64,000 nucleotides of DNA, taken from assembly GCF_022179725.1 (NCBI RefSeq), contig NZ_BPRC01000002.1:186001-250000 (forward strand). The letters are read 5' to 3'. Origin of the DNA: Methylorubrum aminovorans. GTDB taxonomy: Bacteria > Pseudomonadota > Alphaproteobacteria > Rhizobiales > Beijerinckiaceae. Below the pieces are notes generated by a model that was not told the DNA's origin, did no database searches, and worked only from the letters and a program-made list of their open reading frames with translations. Positions 48,264 to 63,021 of this stretch are shown here, piece after piece (positions within the stretch are counted from its first letter, which is position 1; every line of letters starts with the position of its first letter). A program made the translations under genes and the position numbers.

Positions 48264-49289
48264 TCTAGCGAGAGCAGTTCCAGGCAAAATCTCGACCCCG
48301 CCCCGGTGCCCTTCGCCGAAGCGCTTGCCGTGCTGCGGGCAGCGGCGGAGGAGACGCGGCTGCGCATCCTCGCCCTGCTCGCCGAGGGAGAATTGTCGGT
48401 CTCCGACCTCACCGACATCCTCGGCCAGTCGCAGCCGCGCATCTCGCGCCATCTCAAGCTCCTGGTGGAATCGGGTCTGATCGAGCGCCACCGCGAGGGC
48501 GCCTGGGCCTTCTTCCGTCTGCGCGAGGCAGCGATCGGCTTCGTCGAGCCGCTGATCGCGGCTTTGGACCATGCCGCCCCGCCGCTCTCGGAAGACCGTG
48601 CCCGGCTCGAATCGGTCCGGGCCCAGCGCGCCGAGGCCGCTCAGTCCTTCTTCGCCCGGCTCGCACCGAAATGGGATGGCCTGCGCTCGCTCCACGTGCC
48701 CGAGGCCGCCGTCGAGGCCGCGGTGCTCGACGCGCTCGGCGACCGGCCGATCCGTCACGTGGTCGATCTCGGCACCGGCACCGGCAAGATGCTCGGCCTG
48801 CTGGCGCCGCTGGCCGGCCGCGCCACCGGGCTCGATTCGAGCCACGCCATGCTCTCGGTCGCCCGCGCCAACCTCGAGCGGCTCGGCCTGTCGCGGGTCG
48901 ACCTGCGCCAGGGCGACCTGCACGCGCCGCCCTTCGGCCGTGGCGGCTTCGATCTCGTGGTGCTGCATCAGGTGCTGCACTACCTCGACGATCCGGCACG
49001 CGCGCTGCGCGAGGCTGCGCGCCTCGTGGCGCCGGGCGGTCGCCTTCTCGTCGTCGATTTTGCGCCGCACAATCTCGAACACCTGCGCGAGAGCCAAGCG
49101 CACCGCCGCCTCGGCTTCGGCGCCGATCAGGTGGCGGGCTGGCTGGTCCAGGCAGGCTTGTCCGATGTCGAGAGCCGCGACCTCGCCCCCGAGGACGGCA
49201 CCGAACTGCCTCTCACCGTCACGCTCTGGCTGGCGCACGACGCCTCCGCCGGAATCGAGACCGCTGCCCCCGAACGTGCCGTGGCCTGA
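48261..49289 (+). CDS. ArsR-family regulator fused to SAM methyltransferase domain, SahR-like
   Basis: The 342-residue protein has an ArsR winged helix (about 15-95, LRAAAEETRLRILALLAEGELSVSDLTDILGQSQPRISRHLKLL) joined to a class I methyltransferase domain with VVDLGTGTGKMLGLLA (motif I, 169-175) and FDLVVLHQVLHYL. The metal-binding Cys of ArsR/SmtB proteins (ELCxCDL) is replaced by ELSVSDL, so metal sensing is unlikely. SahR regulators of this kind control the methionine cycle in response to S-adenosylhomocysteine. metF follows after 41 bases and metH after that, all co-directional. The perfect palindrome at its start codon implies autoregulation. Confidence 0.82.
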   Translation: MSSESSSRQNLDPAPVPFAEALAVLRAAAEETRLRILALLAEGELSVSDLTDILGQSQPRISRHLKLLVESGLIERHREGAWAFFRLREAAIGFVEPLIAALDHAAPPLSEDRARLESVRAQRAEAAQSFFARLAPKWDGLRSLHVPEAAVEAAVLDALGDRPIRHVVDLGTGTGKMLGLLAPLAGRATGLDSSHAMLSVARANLERLGLSRVDLRQGDLHAPPFGRGGFDLVVLHQVLHYLDDPARALREAARLVAPGGRLLVVDFAPHNLEHLRESQAHRRLGFGADQVAGWLVQAGLSDVESRDLAPEDGTELPLTVTLWLAHDASAGIETAAPERAVA

Positions 49290-49330
49290 GCCGCGGCCCC
49301 AAGACGAACAGACTTCAGAAGGGACGACAG

Positions 49331-50263
49331 ATGCCCAGCGCTTCCCGGCACCGCGCCAGCCGCGACGGCTTCCGCCCGATCCGCGTCTCGATCGAGTTCT
49401 TCCCGCCCAAGACCGAGGAGATGGAGAAGATCCTCTGGTCCTCGATCGAGCGTCTCGCGCCGCTCCAGCCGAAATTCGTCTCGGTGACCTACGGGGCCGG
49501 CGGCTCCACCCGCGAGCGCACCCACAACACCGTGGCGCGGATGGTGCGCGAGACCAACCTCAAGCCGGCCGCCCACCTCACCTGCGTGAACGCCACGCGG
49601 GAAGAGATCGACGCCGTGGTGCAGTCCTACTGGGATGCGGGCGTGCGCCACATCGTGGCCCTGCGCGGCGACCCGGCCGAGGGCGTCGGCCACAGCTACC
49701 GGCCGCATCCCGGCGGCTACGCCCAGACCTCGGACCTCGTGGCCGGGATCAAGCGGATCGGCGACTTCAAGGTCTCGGTCTCGGCCTATCCGGAGAAGCA
49801 CCCGGAGGCCGCCTCGCTCGATGCCGACATCGACGCGCTGAAGGCGAAGGTCGATGCTGGCGCCGATCAGGCGATCACCCAGTTCTTCTTCGATAATGAG
49901 ATCTATCTGCGCTACCTCGACAAGGTGCGCGCGGCCGGCATCGACATCCCGATCATCCCAGGCATCCTGCCCGTGCAGAACTTCAAGCAGGCGGCCAACT
50001 TCGCCCGCCGCACCGGCGCCTCGGTGCCCTACTGGCTCGCTGCCCGGTTCGAAGGTCTCGACAACGACGTGGAGACCCGCCGTCTCGTGGCCGCGGCGGT
50101 CGCCGCCGAGCAGGTGCTCGACCTCGTCGACGAGGGCGTGGAGGACTTCCACTTCTACTCAATGAACCGCTCGGATCTGGTCTACGCCATCTGCCACCTG
50201 CTCGGTCTGCGCTCGCAGGCGCCGGCCAAGCCGGTGGCGAAGCCGGAAGCCAAGGCGGCCTGA
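49331..50263 (+). CDS. metF: 5,10-methylenetetrahydrofolate reductase
   Basis: MetF reduces methylene-THF to methyl-THF, the methyl donor for MetH. The 310-residue FAD enzyme starts at the ATG at 49331. It shows IEFFPPKTEEMEKILW, VSVTYGAGGSTRERTH, HIVALRGDP and the barrel strands through DQAITQFFFDNEIYLRY and IIPGILPV. The downstream spacer carries a long hairpin and a repeat before metH. Confidence 0.96.
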   Translation: MPSASRHRASRDGFRPIRVSIEFFPPKTEEMEKILWSSIERLAPLQPKFVSVTYGAGGSTRERTHNTVARMVRETNLKPAAHLTCVNATREEIDAVVQSYWDAGVRHIVALRGDPAEGVGHSYRPHPGGYAQTSDLVAGIKRIGDFKVSVSAYPEKHPEAASLDADIDALKAKVDAGADQAITQFFFDNEIYLRYLDKVRAAGIDIPIIPGILPVQNFKQAANFARRTGASVPYWLAARFEGLDNDVETRRLVAAAVAAEQVLDLVDEGVEDFHFYSMNRSDLVYAICHLLGLRSQAPAKPVAKPEAKAA

Positions 50264-50276
50264 CCCCTCGCCACGC

Positions 50277-50339
50277 CGCTCCCGAACCTCATCCCCCTCA
50301 GCGACCGCGCCGCGATCGCTGAGGGAGGGCTCGGGAGCG
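50277..50339. repeat. Nested hairpin between metF and metH
   Basis: An outer 9-bp inverted repeat (50277-50285 with 50331-50339) encloses an inner 10-bp one (50295-50304 with 50316-50325, CCCTCAGCGA). It could dampen transcription between metF and metH. No U-tract follows, so strong termination is not expected. Confidence 0.55.
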
Positions 50340-50345
50340 ATCGCA

Positions 50346-50398
50346 TGTTCTGGAAGCCTCAAAGGCCTCCGCTTCGCTCCGGCACCTCAGGATGAGGT
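50346..50398. repeat. Possible dispersed repeat copy upstream of metH
   Basis: The segment ending GGCACCTCAGGATGAGG reads, on the other strand, CCTCATCCTGAGGTGCC, a short palindrome followed by alternating purine-rich triplets. A weaker relative (CCTCGTCCTGAGGTG) lies at 8328-8342. It looks like an intergenic repeat of this genome, but only one good copy is in the window. Confidence 0.4.
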
Positions 50399-50459
50399 GG
50401 GTTGATGCGGCCGACGCTTTCGGCCATCGCCGTCCCGGAACATCCCAGGATCGTCCGAC

Positions 50460-54212
<3,753 letters not shown>

Positions 54213-54358
54213 TCACGCCGAACAGGCGAGGTTGAATAGGTCACACCCGGCGCGGGATCGCTCCCGCGCCGCGACTTTCCCCTTGCCGAGGGGTGGTGGA
54301 GCACGGCACGCCTTCCGTTCGACCCGCGGGGCTGCCCCGCCTTCGACAGGAAGTCCCG

Positions 54359-54574
54359 ATGCGTCCCACCCTGATCGTCCTCGCCGCCGCCCTCCTCGCG
54401 GGCGGGCTCTCGGCCTGCAACAGCACCGATTCCGGCGGCCCCGGCCTGTCCTCCGCCTTCGAGGCGAGCAACTTCCGCCGGTCCTCCGACACCAACGGCA
54501 CCCAGACCCGCCGGGACGTGAACCGCGCCTACACGCAGCCCTCGCTGCCCTCGATCGCCAACCGCGGCTTCTGA
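54359..54574 (+). CDS. Small lipoprotein
   Basis: The 71-residue product starts MRPTLIVLAAALLAGGLSAC, a lipoprotein signal with lipobox LSAC, followed by a short Ser/Thr/Asn-rich segment without a domain. An in-frame start upstream at 54293 would bury the signal and is rejected. It is likely anchored in the outer or inner membrane; function is unknown. It lies 12 bases before the end of a convergent GNAT-type gene. Confidence 0.65.
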   Translation: MRPTLIVLAAALLAGGLSACNSTDSGGPGLSSAFEASNFRRSSDTNGTQTRRDVNRAYTQPSLPSIANRGF

Positions 54575-54586
54575 CCTCGAACGGCG

Positions 54587-55783
54587 TCAGCGCCGCCGCA
54601 GCCGCCGCAGGCTCTGGGCCGCCGCCCAGAGCCGCGGAGAGCGCTTGATCCGATGCTTGAGCCGCACCGCGACCCGTGAGGCAAGGGCCAGCGCATGGCT
54701 CGCCGGGCTCACCGGCACGGTCTGCTCCACGAGTTCGATGGTCTCGTCGCAGGTCTTGGCCTTGTAGCCCGCCTCGCCCACGCCGAGGTCGAGCGCCCGG
54801 CGCCCCCGCGCGGCCTGATCGCCGACGAGCCGGTGCAGCAGGATCTCGCCGGGGCTGAACCGGCCGAGTTCGGAGTCGGTGTCGAACGAGGTCCACATTC
54901 CGCAGAAGCGGGCGCCGTCCACCGCGCCGCCAAAAGTCGCCAGGATGCGCCCGCTCTCGGATGCCACCAGGGCATGAACCTCGATCGCCGGCGTAGCGCC
55001 CGGCGCGGTGGCGGTCGCGGTGGCGATGAAGCGGCGCACCGCCGCGTCCGCATAGGGATCGGCGATGCCGAGATCGGCGAAACGCGCGGCCTTCTGCGCG
55101 TAGAACGCGGCCTGGATCTCGGCCGCCGCCTCCGGCGTCCCGGCGACGCGGTGCTCGATCGCGCCCAGGAACTCCACGAGCTTGCGCTCCTTGGCCCGCA
55201 GCTTCTTGCGGGTGTCGCCGCTGAACACCCGGCGCAGGGTCGCCTCGGCATCGGGACCGAGCAGCATGCCGTAGGCGTCGCTCGGCGCCGGCAGGCCGCC
55301 TCCGGCCAGCGGGTTCGGGGTTCCATCCCAGAAGCGCGGCTGGTTGCGGAAGACGAAGGCGTCGATACCCGCCGCGCGGCCGGCATCGGTGAGCGCCGCC
55401 GTCAGGTCCTCGGCCGGCATCGCCGCCGCCTCGCGGGAGGCGAAGAGCGGCATGTGGAAGTTGGCGTGCCGGTCACCGACCACCCGGGCCACCCGCAACG
55501 GGCCGTGCCGCCCGACGGTGAGCGGGAGCAGCACCCGCGCCCGCCCGAGCCCGTCACGCAGCACGAGGATGCGCGTCGCCTCGCCCGCATCGATCCCGGC
55601 GGCGCAATAGGCCGCCACCCAGTCGAAGCGCTGGTAGGGCGTCATCAGGACGGCCGGATCGGTCTCCAGCGCCCGCCACAGCCCCTCGGCCGCGGCGAGA
55701 TCGGAGAACACCTCCGCGGTGAGGCCGCCCCGGCCTCGCACCGCCTGCGTCGGCCGCCTCAGATCCTCGGCGAGAGCCACCAT
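54587..55783 (-). CDS. GNAT-fold (BioF2/CelD-like) acetyltransferase-domain protein
   Basis: The 398-residue protein has the tandem GNAT-like layout of the BioF2-like/Acetyltransf_6 family: DPAVLMTPYQRFDWVAAYCAAG near the start, KKLRAKERKL in the middle, and GRRALDLGVGEAGYKAKTC near the C-terminus, all characteristic of CelD/FemAB-related proteins. Relatives act in exopolysaccharide or peptidoglycan modification. It is divergent from a polysaccharide deacetylase, which supports a cell-surface polysaccharide role. Confidence 0.78.
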   Translation of the reverse strand: MVALAEDLRRPTQAVRGRGGLTAEVFSDLAAAEGLWRALETDPAVLMTPYQRFDWVAAYCAAGIDAGEATRILVLRDGLGRARVLLPLTVGRHGPLRVARVVGDRHANFHMPLFASREAAAMPAEDLTAALTDAGRAAGIDAFVFRNQPRFWDGTPNPLAGGGLPAPSDAYGMLLGPDAEATLRRVFSGDTRKKLRAKERKLVEFLGAIEHRVAGTPEAAAEIQAAFYAQKAARFADLGIADPYADAAVRRFIATATATAPGATPAIEVHALVASESGRILATFGGAVDGARFCGMWTSFDTDSELGRFSPGEILLHRLVGDQAARGRRALDLGVGEAGYKAKTCDETIELVEQTVPVSPASHALALASRVAVRLKHRIKRSPRLWAAAQSLRRLRRR

Positions 55784-55975
55784 GCCCGTCTTCCCCGGCG
55801 CCTCTGCCCGTCGGACGCAGGCCGCGCAATCGCTAGGGACCCTGCCTGCCTTGTCCTGAAACGGCGGTTGATGCTGCGCCCCGATCTGCGGGGATGGGTA
55901 ACGAAAGCTTCTCGCGTCCGCCGCTAGGCTTCAGCCGATGCCGGGGCTGCCCGGTGCCCCGAGCCCTGACGCGCC

Positions 55976-57028
55976 ATGCTGTCGCCCCGCACCCGACACC
56001 GCCTGTTCCGCGCCGGCTTCCGGGCGATTACCGCCGTGGGTGCCGACCGCTGGCTCGCCCCGGCCGCCCGCGGGCGCGGGGTGATCCTCACGTTCCACCA
56101 CGTGCGCCCCGAGCCGGTGCCGGGCTTCGCGCCGAACGCCCTCCTGTCGATCACCCCGGCCTTCCTCGACCGGACGCTGAGCCTGCTCGCCGCCCGCGGC
56201 TTCGAACTCATCGGCCTCGATCAAGTGCCGGAGCGGCTCGCGGCCCCGGAGGGCGGGCGCCCCTTCGCGGTGCTGACCTTCGACGACGGCTACCGCGACA
56301 ATGTCGAGCACGCCCGGCCCGTGCTGGCCCGGCACGGGGCGCCCTGGACGCTGTTCGTGACGAGCGACTTCGCCGAGGGGCGCGGCCGGCTGTGGTGGAT
56401 CGAGCTGGAGCGGGCGGTGGCGCGCCTCGACACGGTGCGGCTCGGCTCCGGCCTCGTCCTGCCGGCCCGGACCGATGCGGAGAAGATGGCGGCCTTCGAG
56501 ACGGTCTACCGCATCCTGCGGGCGGGACCGGAGCCGATGCTGCTCGACGAGATCGCCCGGCTGTGCCGCGAGGCCGGGTTCGCGCCGGGCGGCCTTGCCC
56601 GCGAACTCTGCCTGACCTGGGACGCATTGCGCGCGCTGGCCCGCGACCCGGCCGTCACGCTGGGCGCGCACACGCTCACACACCCGATGCTCGCCAAGCA
56701 CGAGGCCGATTTCGCGGAGCGCGAGATCACCGAGAGCCGCGCGCGGATCGAGGCCGAGCTGGACCGCCCGGTGCGGCACCTGTCCTATCCCGTCGGCGAT
56801 CCGACCTCGGCCGGGCCACGGGAGTTCGAAACGGCCAAGAGACTCGGCTTCGCCACCGCGGTGACGACCCGGCCGGGCCATCTGTTCGCGGAACACGCGG
56901 CGCATCACCATGCCCTGCCGCGGGTCTCGGTGAATGGGCTGCACCAGGCCGAGGCCGCGCTGGCGAGCCTTCTCTCCGGCGTCCCGTTCCTGGCCTGGAA
57001 CCGCGGGCGGCGGGTCAACGTGGCCTGA
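55976..57028 (+). CDS. Polysaccharide deacetylase family protein (NodB-like, CE4)
   Basis: The 350-residue product carries the NodB domain: GVILTFHHVRPEPVPGF, the metal/catalytic TFDDGYRDN (DD at 103-104), the His motif LGAHTLTHP (H-x3-H) and RHLSYPVGDPTSAG. CE4 enzymes remove acetyl groups from N-acetylated glycans. No cleavable signal peptide is convincing; there is only a weak hydrophobic stretch near residues 12-30. It is divergent from the GNAT-fold gene across 190 bases, and together they look like a small surface-glycan module. Confidence 0.86.
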   Translation: MLSPRTRHRLFRAGFRAITAVGADRWLAPAARGRGVILTFHHVRPEPVPGFAPNALLSITPAFLDRTLSLLAARGFELIGLDQVPERLAAPEGGRPFAVLTFDDGYRDNVEHARPVLARHGAPWTLFVTSDFAEGRGRLWWIELERAVARLDTVRLGSGLVLPARTDAEKMAAFETVYRILRAGPEPMLLDEIARLCREAGFAPGGLARELCLTWDALRALARDPAVTLGAHTLTHPMLAKHEADFAEREITESRARIEAELDRPVRHLSYPVGDPTSAGPREFETAKRLGFATAVTTRPGHLFAEHAAHHHALPRVSVNGLHQAEAALASLLSGVPFLAWNRGRRVNVA

Positions 57029-57053
57029 GAGACACTCAGACGGGAGCGCCGCC

Positions 57054-57488
57054 TCAGCGGCGCCGGCGGCGCGAGCGCGACGAGCCGGTGTCGCTCACCC
57101 CCGTCCCGGCATCGACGCTGCCGACATCGAAACTGGCGCTGGCCCGGCCGCGGCGGCCGGAGCGCCGCCCGCGGCGCCGCGCCGGCTCGACATCGGGCTC
57201 CTCGATCGAGGGAATGCCGGGAATCGTCGCGGTCGAGGCGACCGACGCGGTGCTGGAGGGGGCGTCTCCGCCGCTGGCATAGCCGCCGCCGCTCGCGACG
57301 TTCCGGGCCGGGGGGCCGAACATGGCGAGGCACTGGTTGTAGGCGAGGTCGTTCTTCAGCCGCTCGCATTCCGCCATCGAGCGCGGCGTCCCCTGGGCCA
57401 CGGCATTCTGGGCGGCGAGCAGCAGGAGCGAGGCGGCGAGAAGGGAGGGCTTGAACGAGAGCGCGAGGCGGCGCGAGGAGGGGCGCAT
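57054..57488 (-). CDS. Exported hypothetical protein with Arg-rich tail
   Basis: The 144-residue product has a signal peptide (about 1-32, ending AVAQ), a short segment with two Cys (ECERLKNDLAYNQCLAMFGPPA) and a Gly/Ser then Arg/Ser-rich low-complexity tail. The Cys segment resembles small conserved periplasmic proteins of Hyphomicrobiales. Function is unknown. Confidence 0.6.
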   Translation of the reverse strand: MRPSSRRLALSFKPSLLAASLLLLAAQNAVAQGTPRSMAECERLKNDLAYNQCLAMFGPPARNVASGGGYASGGDAPSSTASVASTATIPGIPSIEEPDVEPARRRGRRSGRRGRASASFDVGSVDAGTGVSDTGSSRSRRRRR

Positions 57489-57597
57489 GGGCGGCGGGCG
57501 ACCTTCGGGAATGAACCTTGGGCGTAGGACGTCCCGCCTTCTTGCCGGGGAGTGCGGCGAAAAAAGGGGCCCACCGTGTTCGACCGCGTCGGAAATC

Positions 57598-57804
57598 CTA
57601 ATCGTCCGGTCGGTCCATCCAGCGGATCAGCGGCATCAGCGGGAAGATCCAGGCGATGCCGAGGATCGAGTAGATCACCGTCTGCACCGCCGGATGGGTC
57701 TCCGAGATGCGACTGTCGGCGAGCGCCATGGCGAGCGGCGCGTAGACGATCACGAAGGCGAGGATCCCGAAGGTTCCGAGGAGGGTGCGCGTGCGGCGGC
57801 GCAT
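57598..57804 (-). CDS. DUF2842 membrane protein
   Basis: The 68-residue protein has two transmembrane helices (about 8-29 and 42-62, ending MPLIRWMDRPDD), the full DUF2842 pattern. The family is found in alphaproteobacteria, often near cytochrome oxidase assembly genes, which fits the divergent ctaA here. The start at 57804 is chosen because upstream in-frame sequence has no protein-like composition. Confidence 0.78.
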   Translation of the reverse strand: MRRRTRTLLGTFGILAFVIVYAPLAMALADSRISETHPAVQTVIYSILGIAWIFPLMPLIRWMDRPDD

Positions 57805-57989
57805 GGGGGCCTTCGATCTCTCGCGGGTCGGGACGGCGCGCCGGTCCGCGCGCCGAAACGGGTCGTATCGGTCCTGCCCGGACGCCGCAATGCAGGGGGC
57901 ATGCGTCATAGCTCGCGTTGCGCGCGGGGGGCCGCTTCCCGTAAGCCACACCCGAACGTTCCCGACCGCCGGATCTGGCACGCGAGACC

Positions 57990-59135
57990 ATGAGACTGTC
58001 GACACATCCGCCCCTCGACCGCTTCGACGCCGTTCCGGCCGCCTCGTACCGGCCCGAGCACGGCCCGGTGCGCGCGTGGCTCTATCTGCTGGCCGTGCTC
58101 GTGGTGGCGATGGTCGCCATCGGCGGTGCGACGCGGCTCACCGGCTCGGGGCTGTCGATCACCGAGTGGCGGCCGGTGACCGGCGTGGTGCCGCCGCTCA
58201 GCGCAGCCGACTGGGCGCTGGAGTTCGACAAGTACCGCGACACGCCGCAATACCGCATCCTCAACCAGGGCATCGGGCTCGACGGCTTCAAGACCCTCTA
58301 CTGGTGGGAATGGGGCCATCGCCTGCTCGGGCGGATCGTCGGCCTCGTGTTCTTCCTGCCGTTTGCGTGGTTCTGGATCCGCGGCATGCTCGGGCGGCGC
58401 CTCCTTCTCGGCCTCCTCGGGCTGGGCCTGCTCGGCGGCCTGCAGGGCGCGATCGGCTGGATCATGGTCGCCTCAGGCCTCCAGCCCGGCATGACGGCGG
58501 TGGCGCCGCTCAAGCTCGCGCTCCACCTCACCACCGCGAGCCTGATCCTGGCCGGCCTCGTCTGGCTAGCTGCCGGCACACGCCCGCGGGCGCTCGCCCC
58601 GGCTCCTGAGTCGGTGCGGCTCTTCGCCGGCCTGCTGCCGGTGCTGGTTCTGATCCAGATCTGGCTCGGCGGGCTCGTCGCCGGCTCGAAGGCGGGCCTG
58701 CTCTACAACACTTGGCCCGACATGGACGGCGTTCTCGTACCGCCTGCCCGGGTGCTGTTCGACAAGGTGCCCTGGATCGAGAACTTCGTCGACAATCTCG
58801 CTCTGGTGCAGTTCAACCACCGCCTCTTCGCCTATCTCGTCGTGCTGGCGGCCCTCGCCCACGCGATCCAGGCCGTCCGCGCGGCGCCCGGCGCCGCCGC
58901 CGGGCGGGCAATGGGCGTGGCGGTACTCGCCACGGCGCAGATGGGTCTCGGCATCGTCACCCTGCTCCTGCAGGTGCCGCTCTGGGCCGGGCTCGCGCAT
59001 CAGGTCTTCGCCATGGCGGTGCTGATCATGGCGACCGTCCACGCCCGCCTCAGCCTCGGCGTGCCCGCCGCCGCCGCGCCCGAGGCGGGGGATGTGCCGA
59101 TCGGCCTGGAAACGCTCGTCGGCCGCGGCGCCTGA
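57990..59135 (+). CDS. ctaA: Heme A synthase (COX15/CtaA)
   Basis: CtaA oxidises heme O to heme A for aa3-type cytochrome oxidase. The 381-residue protein has eight predicted membrane helices and the two heme-site regions of the alphaproteobacterial type 2 form: GGATRLTGSGLSITEWRPVTGVVPPL with YWWEWGHRLLGRIVG in the first half, and LVQFNHRLFAYLVVLAALAHA with LAHQVFAMAVL in the second. The conserved His residues are intact. It is divergent from DUF2842. Confidence 0.95.
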   Translation: MRLSTHPPLDRFDAVPAASYRPEHGPVRAWLYLLAVLVVAMVAIGGATRLTGSGLSITEWRPVTGVVPPLSAADWALEFDKYRDTPQYRILNQGIGLDGFKTLYWWEWGHRLLGRIVGLVFFLPFAWFWIRGMLGRRLLLGLLGLGLLGGLQGAIGWIMVASGLQPGMTAVAPLKLALHLTTASLILAGLVWLAAGTRPRALAPAPESVRLFAGLLPVLVLIQIWLGGLVAGSKAGLLYNTWPDMDGVLVPPARVLFDKVPWIENFVDNLALVQFNHRLFAYLVVLAALAHAIQAVRAAPGAAAGRAMGVAVLATAQMGLGIVTLLLQVPLWAGLAHQVFAMAVLIMATVHARLSLGVPAAAAPEAGDVPIGLETLVGRGA

Positions 59136-59405
59136 AGCAAACGCGCCTCATCCCTTCCGAATGGCGTGAAACCTGCCTCGCTCCCGGGGCAGGGTCACGA
59201 AATCTTCGCCATTGGTCCCGATGCTGGAAACAGCACCTCGGCCGACTGCGATGCAGCATAAAATTCGGCTTATCTTGCGGCGCAATCGTTGGATGCCAGT
59301 CGTCGCAGCGACAATTTCGGTGGAAGACGACGCACTCGGTAGTTCGACGGTGGAACAACTCGTGGTTCTATAGAATTAAATAGCTCGCCAGCATGGGAGC
59401 AGGGG

Positions 59406-60086
59406 ATGTTTCTGGCCGAGGACGGACGCCCGATCGCGCTGACCTGGAACTACACGCCGCGCGAATTGCGTGCGGACGGTGTGGTCCACATCGCCGGCCT
59501 CGTTCTCGGGCTTCTCGGTGCGGTATCCTTGGTTGTCACCGCGACTTTGACCCATCTCGGCTGGATCGAGCGGGCCTCTCTGCTGGTCTACGCCACCGCG
59601 ATGCTGGCCATGCTCGGCGCATCCGCCGCCTACAACATGTGGCCGGTCAGTCCGCGCAAGTGGATCCTGCGCCGGCTCGACCACGCCTTCATCTACCTGA
59701 TGATCGCCGGCACCTACACGCCGGTGGTGGCGCTGGTGGGCTCCGGTCCCGTCGCCTGGACGCTTCTCGCCCTGATCTGGACGGTGGCGCTCGCCGGCAT
59801 CGCCATCAAGATCCTGATGCCGGGGCGCTGGGACCGGGTCTCGATCGTGCTCTACCTGATGCTGGGCTGGAGCGGCGTGCTCGCCTACGAATCGGTGATC
59901 TCAGGGCTCACCCCATCGGCGCTCGGGTTCCTCGCCGTCGGCGGCCTGCTCTACTCCGTGGGCGTGGTGTTCCACGTCTGGCGGAGCCTGCCGTTCCAGA
60001 ACGCGATCTGGCACGGTTTCGTCCTCGCCGCGACCGCGTGCCATTACGGGACGATCATAACGAGCGTCCTGAACGCAGGGGCTTAA
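59406..60086 (+). CDS. Hemolysin III (PAQR) family membrane protein
   Basis: The 226-residue protein has seven membrane helices and the HlyIII/PAQR signatures: ADGVVHIAGLVLG, a Ser/Tyr segment (SAAYNMWPV), LRRLDHAFIYLMIAGTYTPV and the late WHGFVLAATACHYGTI with metal-site His. The family name is historical; several members sense or modify membrane lipid state. Upstream DNA from about 59260 is AT-rich (TCTATAGAATTAAAT just before the start) and promoter-like. The gene is probably monocistronic. Confidence 0.88.
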   Translation: MFLAEDGRPIALTWNYTPRELRADGVVHIAGLVLGLLGAVSLVVTATLTHLGWIERASLLVYATAMLAMLGASAAYNMWPVSPRKWILRRLDHAFIYLMIAGTYTPVVALVGSGPVAWTLLALIWTVALAGIAIKILMPGRWDRVSIVLYLMLGWSGVLAYESVISGLTPSALGFLAVGGLLYSVGVVFHVWRSLPFQNAIWHGFVLAATACHYGTIITSVLNAGA

Positions 60087-60107
60087 ATCCCAGCCTCGGA
60101 TCTCGAC

Positions 60108-60362
60108 TCAGGCCGGTTCGGAGATGCTGCTGCCTTCGCCCAGCGTATCCGAGGCCCGCTCGACGGCGCTGATCGCATCGAGCAGGTGCTGCACGCTGCG
60201 CTCCACCTCGATCCGCGGTCGGTCCATATGGGCGGCCCGCGCCACCAGCCCTTCGAGCTGATCCAGCACGACCAGAAGGTCGCCCGCGACGGCCGCCACG
60301 TCGCAACCGGCGCGGGCCGGCGTCACGGGGGCAGGGCGGCGGAAAGGGATGATCGTGCTCAT
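60108..60362 (-). CDS. Small hypothetical protein
   Basis: The 84-residue protein starts MSTIIPFRRPAPVTPARAG and continues as a helical, acidic segment (DLLVVLDQLEGLVARAAHMDR, VERSVQHLLDAISAVERASDTLG) that could form a coiled coil. No family is recognised. It is convergent with the hemolysin III gene. Confidence 0.5.
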   Translation of the reverse strand: MSTIIPFRRPAPVTPARAGCDVAAVAGDLLVVLDQLEGLVARAAHMDRPRIEVERSVQHLLDAISAVERASDTLGEGSSISEPA

Positions 60363-60737
60363 CGCCATCGTGTGTCGCGAAAAGGCGGGCGCATGGCCAC
60401 CCGCCGACCGGGCGTCATCCACACCCAAGCCGCCGCTCGCGGTCGCCAAAGGGAGGTTCCTGCCGCAATTGGTGAGTTTTTCGTCGAAAGCGTGGCTCGC
60501 ATCCGCGGCACATGGTCAAGCTTTCGCGCCGTGACACAGGGCGACCGCCTGAGGCAATGCCCGATTCGATCTCGGCCCCCGATTGCCAATGGCCGCCACC
60601 GCGATCTCGGGCCTCCGTTCCCTTCGTTGCCCTGGCCGTGACAGCCGCCCTCTTCCGAAACGGAAAAATGTTTCCTCCAAATCGGACCGTTCCGGCGATG
60701 CATTGACAAGGATCGCAGCAGGGAAGAGGTTGGAATC
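60363..60737 (+). other. Region upstream of the thiC leader
   Basis: No coding sequence is supported here. The left part is the promoter region of the small minus-strand gene. The right part, from about 60690, carries the thiC promoter. Confidence 0.45.
60703..60731 (+). promoter_or_regulatory. Candidate thiC promoter
   Basis: A consensus -35 hexamer TTGACA (60703-60708) lies 30 bases before the riboswitch P1 stem, so transcription would begin right at the aptamer. The -10 position, 17 bases on, reads GAGGTT and is weak. Confidence 0.45.
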
Positions 60738-62805
<2,068 letters not shown>

Positions 62806-62820
62806 ACCGGATCTGAAGCA

Positions 62821-62852
62821 GAGGATGGCGGCCCGGAAGGACCGCCATCCTC
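62821..62852 (+). terminator. Hairpin downstream of thiC
   Basis: A perfect 11-bp inverted repeat (62821-62831 with 62842-62852, GAGGATGGCGG, 10-nt loop) starts 15 bases after the thiC stop. No U-tract follows, so it is a probable 3'-end-stabilising or weak terminator structure. Confidence 0.6.
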
Positions 62853-63021
62853 CCCAAATCAGTTTGCCGGCCCAGTCGTGAAAAATCTTCAGGTAATCTT
62901 TACGGTTCAGTCAGGGTGCCGGCCGTTGCCGGGGGACAAGCGGCGGCCTTTAAGACTCCGGTAGCGACGCGCGCAATCTTCTGAGGACCGGCCTCGTGCC
63001 GAAACTCGAAGGAATGCAGCC

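Noticed and set aside
50264..50459. Possible cobalamin riboswitch upstream of metH.
   Set aside because: No B12-box-like conserved block is visible; the spacer is filled by hairpin and repeat sequences.
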